Origin: Peptococcaceae bacterium
GTDB taxonomy: Bacteria > Bacillota > Peptococcia > DRI-13 > UBA5745
Assembly: GCA_031264885.1 (NCBI GenBank)
Contig: JAISDM010000078.1
Location: forward strand, 1 to 5,777
Reading direction: 5' to 3'
DNA: 5,777 bases
Shown: in pieces, positions 1 through 4,316 of the stretch
Numbering within the stretch: the first letter of the stretch is position 1
How the letters are laid out: the number at the start of each line of letters is the position of its first letter
Program-made: the position numbers and the translations under genes
The notes under the pieces: generated by a model
Told to the model about the DNA's origin: nothing
What the model saw: only the letters and a program-made list of their open reading frames with translations
The model's database searches: none

Positions 1-224
1 GCCTGAATAATCGCCATCAGCGGAAACGACACGCCGACGGCGGCGGTCGCGCTCGTGCCGAGGAAACTGACAAAATATGTATCGGCCATATTATACAGAG
101 ACGAAATCATCATAATCGAAATCGTTGGGACGGCTAATTTGCATACCAGCCGGCTGACCGGCGCGGAGATCATTTCCGTGTATTTTTTGTCCTCGGCGGC
201 GGTGATGCTTGCTGTGTCGCTCAT
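1..224 (-). CDS. MATE family efflux transporter, N-terminal fragment (cut by window edge)
   Basis: Reading the minus strand from the ATG at 224-222 gives 74 codons with no stop before the window edge. The product begins MSDTASITAAEDKKYTEM, a short hydrophilic cytoplasmic leader. From about residue 28 it becomes the first MATE transmembrane segment: LAVPTISIMMISSLYNMADT (about 30-49), then YFVSFLGTSATAAVGVSFPL (50-69) and MAIIQ. The P-T-I-S, SLYN.aDTYFV, LGT.A.AAVG.SFPL and IIQ elements are the standard start of MATE (multidrug and toxic compound extrusion) proteins, which export cationic drugs or metabolites in exchange for Na+ or H+. The family is usually about 450 residues, so roughly one sixth is present. 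An AGGGAG Shine-Dalgarno lies at 240-235, 10 nt from the ATG. The gene is divergent from the DUF2339 gene and has its own promoter. The exact substrate cannot be inferred. Confidence 0.9.
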   Translation of the reverse strand, partial: MSDTASITAAEDKKYTEMISAPVSRLVCKLAVPTISIMMISSLYNMADTYFVSFLGTSATAAVGVSFPLMAIIQ

Positions 225-234
225 TTTTTTCAGT
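225..234 (-). promoter_or_regulatory. Spacer between MATE Shine-Dalgarno and ATG
   Basis: Downstream of AGGGAG (240-235) on the minus strand the sequence is ACTGAAAAAA and then ATG. The 10-nt A-rich spacer is a little longer than the usual 6-9 nt. It supports ATG 224 as the start, because no other in-frame start upstream has a comparable ribosome binding site. Confidence 0.6.
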
Positions 235-236
235 CT

Positions 237-268
237 CCCTTTCCGCGCTGTGATTCGCGGAGCAAGGG
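237..268 (-). promoter_or_regulatory. Leader hairpin covering the MATE ribosome binding site
   Basis: In the minus-strand mRNA, CCCTT (268-264) pairs with AAGGG (241-237), and TCCGCG (261-256) pairs with CGCGGA (247-242). A 2-nt GC bulge interrupts the 5' side and the loop is an 8-nt AATCACAG. The resulting 11-bp stem places most of the Shine-Dalgarno (AAAGGGAG, 242-235) in its 3' strand. No U tract follows, so it is not an intrinsic terminator. It could restrict translation initiation of the transporter until opened. I do not recognise it as a known riboswitch class, and the leader is probably only about 70 nt. The pairing is seen directly; regulation is inference. Confidence 0.45.
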
Positions 269-279
269 CTGCCGGTTAT

Positions 280-295
280 TCCGGTTTGCGCCGGA
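280..295 (-). other. Small hairpin at the 5' end of the MATE leader
   Basis: TCCGG and CCGGA flank a 6-nt loop (280-295), giving a 5-bp stem that would lie at the very 5' end of the predicted MATE transcript. Such a stem could protect the transcript end or compete with the downstream hairpin, but a 5-bp stem in GC-rich DNA may be coincidental. Confidence 0.2.
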
Positions 296-302
296 TGAGG
301 AT

Positions 303-311
303 ATTATACCA
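303..311 (-). promoter_or_regulatory. Extended -10 promoter of the MATE gene
   Basis: The minus strand reads TGGTATAAT (311-303), a perfect TATAAT hexamer preceded by the TGn extended -10 element of vegetative sigma-A promoters. At the optimal 17-bp spacing the -35 position (331-326) reads TGGTTT, a poor match to TTGACA, which is common for extended -10 promoters. Transcription would start near 296, leaving a leader of about 70 nt. Confidence 0.6.
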
Positions 312-351
312 TGAATCCCAGACACAAACCACGAACCGCGGCTCAAAAACA

Positions 352-390
352 TTATAATATTCAAATTCGAGTCAGTCTGTTATAATATTC
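352..390 (+). repeat. Direct repeat TTATAATATTC, two copies 28 bp apart
   Basis: The 11-mer TTATAATATTC occurs at 352-362 and again at 380-390. The second copy contains the predicted -10 of the DUF2339 promoter. The first also contains a TATAAT (353-358) inside the palindrome ATTATAAT (351-358). It may be an alternative start point, an operator-like duplication, or chance in an AT-rich promoter stretch. The 28-bp spacing is not a whole number of helical turns for a simple same-face operator pair. Confidence 0.4.
378..386 (+). promoter_or_regulatory. Extended -10 promoter of the DUF2339-DUF3999 operon
   Basis: TGTTATAAT (378-386) is a perfect TATAAT with a TGn extension. The 17-bp-spaced -35 position (358-363) reads TATTCA, a weak 3/6 match, so this again looks like an extended -10 promoter. 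Transcription would start around 393, giving a leader of about 49 nt before the TTG at 442. It lies about 70 bp from the oppositely oriented MATE promoter. Confidence 0.6.
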
Positions 391-430
391 TTGGGGCGCC
401 GGAATGGCAGGGGCGTGAAGAAATAAATCG

Positions 431-444
431 GGGGGATCGTTTTG
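431..444 (+). promoter_or_regulatory. Ribosome binding site and TTG start of the DUF2339 gene
   Basis: GGGGGA (431-436) sits 5 nt before the TTG at 442-444. No ATG or GTG in frame close to this site gives a better arrangement, and the coding sequence from the TTG begins directly with the family's expected hydrophilic coiled-coil region (MDKFEKIDGLLEEHG). TTG starts are frequent in Gram-positive bacteria. Confidence 0.6.
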
Positions 445-2940
445 GATAAGTTTGAAAAAATAGACGGGCTTCTTGAGGAGCACGGTTTATTTATCGGCGA
501 ATTAAACAAAGAGATCGCTCAACTGAAACAAGACGATGTGTATGTCCAGAACGACGCCTTGCGCGCGCGGCTCAAGACGGCGGATCAGGCTTTGGAAAAA
601 AGCGCGGAAGCCTTGGCGGCGCTCAAGGCGGAGAACGCCAGACTGAAAAACGAGCTATACGAGCAATTATTCAACGAAAAAACCCGTCTCGTCGGCACAT
701 TGGACAAGAGGCTCGACGCTTACTTCTCTGCGGCCGCCAAGGATGAACAAAACCGCCTGATTCAATTCGGGGCGCGCATCAAACAAGAAACAGACCAGAT
801 GATCCGGCGGCTGCGGCAGAACCGGATCCGCGAGGAAGACGCCGCGTATCAATCCCTGAACGAACTTCAAGAGCGGGTTGAGTCCACGATCCTCGCCGCC
901 CGGCGGGACTCGGAGCGCGCCCGGCAGGAGATACTGTCACAGAAAACAGACGGCCTCGATAGACTGCGGGAGGAACCGCTGACCGAAGAGCAAATCGTGA
1001 AGCGGGCCGGACAAAACAATATCGAATCCTTCCTCGGCCTGAAGATTCTCAATAAATTAGGGCTCATTCTGATCGTCGCCGGCGTGATCGCGGCGGTGCG
1101 GTTTACCTACGCGTACATACCGGACACCCTCAAGGCCGCGCTCGCGTACGCGCTGGGAATCGCCATGCTGGCCACCGGTGAAATCATGAGCCGCCGGCGC
1201 CCCGATGTTTTTTCCCTGGGACTCACGGCCGGCGGAATCGCGGTCTTATACTCCGCGACCGCGCTGAGCTTCTTTCTGCTTCACATTCTCGCTATGTACC
1301 CGGCGCTCGCGCTGTGCGTGCTAATAACGGCCGTCGCTTTTATTTTGTCACAAAGGTATGATTCGCAAACCATAGCGGTCTTTGCCGCCGTCGGCGGATA
1401 TCTGCCCATCCTGTCCGTTGCGGGAGACGCCCTGCTTGTTTATTACGCCATGGGGTATTTTGTCCTCCTGAACGCCTTCTCGCTGCTTGTGTCCGTCTAC
1501 AAAAAGTGGTACGCGTCACAATTCGCCGGATTCGCGATGAACGTCGGATCGATATATTACATTCTGTCCCTTATACGCGGCGCGCGGACAGTCAACGCGA
1601 AGTACTTCGCCATCGCGTATATTTTTCTGGGATTCATGATCTATAACGCGCTCCCGCTCATAAGCAGCTATCGAACCGGGATCAAGCTCCGGCGCCCGGA
1701 CAATGTGCTGCTCATACTGAACACGGCGCTCAGCTCGGCGACGATGTTCCTGGCCTTCAGAATCTTGGGACTGTGGGACCAAACCGGGCTCATGGCGATT
1801 CTGTTCTGCGCCGCCTACCTGCTTACAGCCGGAATCGCGCGGAAAAAACTCAAGGCAGAGACTACTTGTCAGGCCCTTTTCTATATCACAGGTCTGACCT
1901 ACGCGGTTCTCGCGATTCCGCTTCAACTCGACGCCGCGTATCTCTCTCTGGGCTGGCTTGTGGAGGGCACACTTCTGTTAAGCTATGGGATTTGGGCCGA
2001 GAAGAAAGCCTTCCGCAGAGCGGGGGCCGTCATTGCCGCGCTCTGTCTCTTCGCGTTTTTGACATTGGATTTTTTGCTGGGCGGCCCGTTCTTCTTTTAT
2101 AAATACCTCTTTATGACCCTGGCGTCGGCGCTGATACTCTGCGCCCTTGTTCTAAAAAACAAAGCCCACGCGGGCGCCGGCATGTTTTTTAAATGCGCCT
2201 CTATAATCAACCTGTGGCTGTTCCTCATGTACGCCGTTTTTACAAAAATTCAGCCGGCGCTCTCCGCCGCTATGGACGCCTATTGGCTGGGACAATATTT
2301 CGCGGCCCTAATCGCCGTGACGGTCAGTCTCTGTTACGCCTATATCATCGTCCGGCTGAAACCCATCTCCGGCCGGGCTGTCCGTTGGATCGGCGCCGGC
2401 GTCTATACCCTTGCCGTTTTGAGTCTGCTTATAATAAACACGGAAAACGCGCGGATTTACTCATTTGAGTATTCCGCGGCGCTCTCCGCGGCTGGAACGG
2501 TTTTGATCGCCGCCGTCAATCTCCTTGCCGTTTTCGCGGTGCGCGATCTCGTTTTGCGGCTGACCCTCGGGAAGAAGCTGGGCGTGGAATGGTACCCGAT
2601 CATTTTGTCGGCTTTCTTTGTTTTTGTGACCGCGCAGAATCTCGTCGCCGCGTTTGACCTCTCGCTCAACAGCGTCGCGGTCACCGCTATTTTAGCCGCG
2701 ACGGCGCTGGGCTGGATCATATTCGGATTTGCGAAGCGGTATCAATACATACGCTTGGCGGGGCTCGGATTATCCTTCCTGACGGTAATCAAGCTTTTTG
2801 TCGCCGATCTCAATTTCCTGAGCGCGGGAGTCCGCGTCGTGTCCTACTTTATGCTCGGCGCCGCGCTCCTCGCCATCTCGTTTGTCTACCAGTATTTCAG
2901 CAAAAAACTGGACGCTCCGAAAGGAGGCGATGGGGCTTGA
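442..2940 (+). CDS. DUF2339 family polytopic membrane protein with N-terminal coiled coil
   Basis: The 832-residue product has two parts. Residues about 2-190 are charged, heptad-like and rich in E, K, R, A and L (for example LKAENARLKNELYEQL), a predicted coiled coil. Residues about 195-820 are almost continuous membrane helices, probably 18-20 or more. DUF2339 hallmarks are visible: the entry LGLKILNKLGLILIVAGVIA (about 198-217), the ATGEIMSRRRPD loop after the second helix, an AVGGYLPIL segment (about 316-324), the LGWLVEGTLLLSYG helix (about 503-516), and the closing RLAGLGLS..TVIKLFVADL, VRVVSYFMLGAALLAISF region (about 771-814). The RRR after helix 2 places the coiled coil in the cytoplasm by the positive-inside rule. 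The length is normal for the family and the frame is intact. The molecular role of DUF2339 proteins is not established. The gene overlaps the next one by 4 nt. Confidence 0.88.
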   Translation: MDKFEKIDGLLEEHGLFIGELNKEIAQLKQDDVYVQNDALRARLKTADQALEKSAEALAALKAENARLKNELYEQLFNEKTRLVGTLDKRLDAYFSAAAKDEQNRLIQFGARIKQETDQMIRRLRQNRIREEDAAYQSLNELQERVESTILAARRDSERARQEILSQKTDGLDRLREEPLTEEQIVKRAGQNNIESFLGLKILNKLGLILIVAGVIAAVRFTYAYIPDTLKAALAYALGIAMLATGEIMSRRRPDVFSLGLTAGGIAVLYSATALSFFLLHILAMYPALALCVLITAVAFILSQRYDSQTIAVFAAVGGYLPILSVAGDALLVYYAMGYFVLLNAFSLLVSVYKKWYASQFAGFAMNVGSIYYILSLIRGARTVNAKYFAIAYIFLGFMIYNALPLISSYRTGIKLRRPDNVLLILNTALSSATMFLAFRILGLWDQTGLMAILFCAAYLLTAGIARKKLKAETTCQALFYITGLTYAVLAIPLQLDAAYLSLGWLVEGTLLLSYGIWAEKKAFRRAGAVIAALCLFAFLTLDFLLGGPFFFYKYLFMTLASALILCALVLKNKAHAGAGMFFKCASIINLWLFLMYAVFTKIQPALSAAMDAYWLGQYFAALIAVTVSLCYAYIIVRLKPISGRAVRWIGAGVYTLAVLSLLIINTENARIYSFEYSAALSAAGTVLIAAVNLLAVFAVRDLVLRLTLGKKLGVEWYPIILSAFFVFVTAQNLVAAFDLSLNSVAVTAILAATALGWIIFGFAKRYQYIRLAGLGLSFLTVIKLFVADLNFLSAGVRVVSYFMLGAALLAISFVYQYFSKKLDAPKGGDGA
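2921..2939 (+). promoter_or_regulatory. Strong Shine-Dalgarno and TTG start of the DUF3999 gene inside the upstream gene
   Basis: AAGGAGG (2921-2927) is a near-perfect Shine-Dalgarno 9 nt before TTG 2937-2939. That TTG overlaps the upstream stop TGA (2938-2940) in the tetranucleotide TTGA. The in-frame ATG at 2946 would be 18 nt from the same site, too far. The ATG at 2930 is in another frame and soon stops. TTG 2937 is therefore the best start, and the arrangement implies translational coupling. Confidence 0.75.
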
Positions 2941-4163
2941 GGCGCATGAAGTTATGGGTGTTAATTTGCGTTAACTTGTTTTTGCTGTCCGGCCTATGCC
3001 TTGCCGCCGACGGCGGCGGCGGTATCGCCGAAAAGTTCCGTTACGCGGCGGTTTTGACCTCTGAAGAAGGCGAAAACTACACCTCTGTCAGACTGACGCC
3101 GGAGATCATCGGCAAGTCCCGAAGCGATCTCGCGGACTTGCTGCTCGTTTCGGACGGACAGGCGGTTCCGTATTTCATCAACAGCTATTCTATCGCGAGA
3201 AATATGTCGGTTACGGTTTATGAGATGGATTTGGCGGATTCGTACATAAAAGACCCTTTTCAATATCTTGATTACAGATTGTCGCCGGAACCCTCGGGCG
3301 GCAGCGATATTGCCGCGACTTCCATAAACATAGCGGCTTTCGGCCAATTTGTGAAGGACATCGCGCTCTACGGGAGCTATGACGGGATGAATTGGGATTT
3401 TGTGGCCGATGATTCGATATTTCAGGTGGAGGGCAGCCAAAAACTGTCCGTTTCGCTGCTCCCCAGGGAAAAGTACACATGGTACAGATTCCGCGTCTCC
3501 GGCGGCCAGGAGCCGGTCTCTTTTGACCGGGTCTGGCTTGAGTACAGCTTGGATACCGTTTCCAAAAACGCTTTTGCTGAGACACTGACGCCCCCGATGA
3601 CCGTCCGCCAAGACAAAAAGACGACGGTAATCGCCTTGAACGGGCTTCGGAACCTGACGCTCACGGACATTGAAATCAAGACGGACAGCATGTTCAAGCG
3701 GAACGTATCTGTGAACGGCGTCTCCCATACGCTTTACAACCTCGTTTTTGGCGGAGAGCGCTACCGCGGTCTGACCCTGCCGATGAACAGATACCAATGC
3801 CCGTCGGATCAGCTTGAGATCCGCGTCGACAACGGGGACGACGTTCCCATTGAAGTGGATTCCGTCACGGTTTCTTATTTGACATACGATGTGGTATTCC
3901 AAAACACGCGCGCGCCTGTCACGCTGTACTTTGGCGGCAACGGGATCTCGGAGCCCCCGCGATACGATATCGCGAGTTACAAAGAGCACATCCTCGCGGA
4001 GGGCTACGGCAGAACCGGCATCAGTGAAATTACCGGGCAGCCGGTCGAACCCCCCCAGGAAGCGGCTCCGCCTGATTATACCCTGTTTTTCAACATTACG
4101 ATCATCGCCGCGGCCGTCCTGCTCGCGGCATTGCTGGCCACGCGCCTAAAAAAAGTCAAATAA
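2937..4163 (+). CDS. DUF3999 family exported, membrane-anchored protein
   Basis: The product has 408 residues. Residues 1-23 form a signal peptide (basic MRRMK, hydrophobic core, likely cut near CLA-AD); the cysteine at 21 is not in a proper lipobox, so a lipoprotein is unlikely. The mature part begins with FRYAAVLTSEEGENYTSVRL and DLADLLLVSDGQAVPYFI, the DUF3999 opening in which the chain reads as beta strands ending in a 'vPy' motif. Residues about 125-203 resemble a discoidin (F5/8 C-like) beta sandwich: INIAAFGQFVKDIALYGSYD, then W.FVADDSIFQ and YTWYRFRV. A second beta domain (about 235-345) ends with the family-like VTLYFGGNGISEPPRYDIAS. A short proline linker leads to a C-terminal membrane helix (about 382-402) and the basic tail RLKKVK. 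The bulk of the protein is therefore outside the cell, anchored at its C terminus. DUF3999 genes commonly sit beside DUF2339 genes, as here; the function of either is unknown. Confidence 0.82.
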   Translation: MRRMKLWVLICVNLFLLSGLCLAADGGGGIAEKFRYAAVLTSEEGENYTSVRLTPEIIGKSRSDLADLLLVSDGQAVPYFINSYSIARNMSVTVYEMDLADSYIKDPFQYLDYRLSPEPSGGSDIAATSINIAAFGQFVKDIALYGSYDGMNWDFVADDSIFQVEGSQKLSVSLLPREKYTWYRFRVSGGQEPVSFDRVWLEYSLDTVSKNAFAETLTPPMTVRQDKKTTVIALNGLRNLTLTDIEIKTDSMFKRNVSVNGVSHTLYNLVFGGERYRGLTLPMNRYQCPSDQLEIRVDNGDDVPIEVDSVTVSYLTYDVVFQNTRAPVTLYFGGNGISEPPRYDIASYKEHILAEGYGRTGISEITGQPVEPPQEAAPPDYTLFFNITIIAAAVLLAALLATRLKKVK

Positions 4164-4169
4164 GTCTGA

Positions 4170-4237
4170 GGCGGCAGAATGGCCCGCCCCCTACGATCCC
4201 GCGAATGACGCATCCGTAGGGGCGGCATTCTGCCGCC
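4170..4237. repeat. GC-rich interspersed palindrome between convergent genes
   Basis: The left arm, 4170-4195 (GGCGGCAGAATG, GCC, CGCCCC, CTACG), is complementary to the right arm, 4215-4237 (CGTAGGGGCGG, CATTCTGCCGCC), apart from about three extra bases on the left. The arms enclose a 19-nt loop. The right arm is also a tight hairpin alone: GGGCGGCA/TGCCGCCC around TTC at 4220-4238. CGTAGGGGCGG-type palindromes resemble short repeats that I recall as scattered through clostridial genomes. It lies 7 bp after the DUF3999 stop and could act as a two-way transcription barrier. However, no proper T tract follows on the plus strand (only GTCTTTG), so calling it an intrinsic terminator is uncertain. 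Confidence 0.65.
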
Positions 4238-4252
4238 CGTCTTTGAGAGACG
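4238..4252. other. Small hairpin next to the palindrome
   Basis: CGTCT and AGACG pair around a TTGAG loop (4238-4252), directly abutting the right arm of the palindrome. It may belong to the same repeat unit or be coincidental. The rest of the gap (4253-4316) is AT-richer and contains only the short repeat GTAAAAC at 4285-4291 and 4294-4300. I see no gene and no clear terminator for the minus-strand gene. Confidence 0.3.
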
Positions 4253-4316
4253 CAGATTACCAAAGCGAGAATTGCCGCATATCGGTAAAACGCGTAAAAC
4301 TATCACATTTTATTAT

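Noticed and set aside
55..357. Plus-strand 100-codon frame over the start of the window
   Set aside because: It lies opposite the MATE coding sequence, crosses both predicted promoters and has no family resemblance.
404..418. Tiny upstream frame ATG GCA GGG GCG TGA in the operon leader
   Set aside because: It has no convincing ribosome binding site and no regulatory codon content, so it is most likely chance.
2994..3989. Open 331-codon minus-strand frame opposite the DUF3999 gene
   Set aside because: The plus strand here encodes a coherent exported protein with signal peptide and family motifs. The antisense product is rich in Arg/Val/His with no recognisable domain or ribosome binding site, as expected for a shadow frame in GC-rich DNA.
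4144..4170. Minus-strand T7 run (4154-4148) beyond the palindrome as an intrinsic terminator for the surface protein gene
   Set aside because: The T run starts about 16 nt after the hairpin, too far for a canonical intrinsic terminator, so only a weak transcription barrier is suggested.
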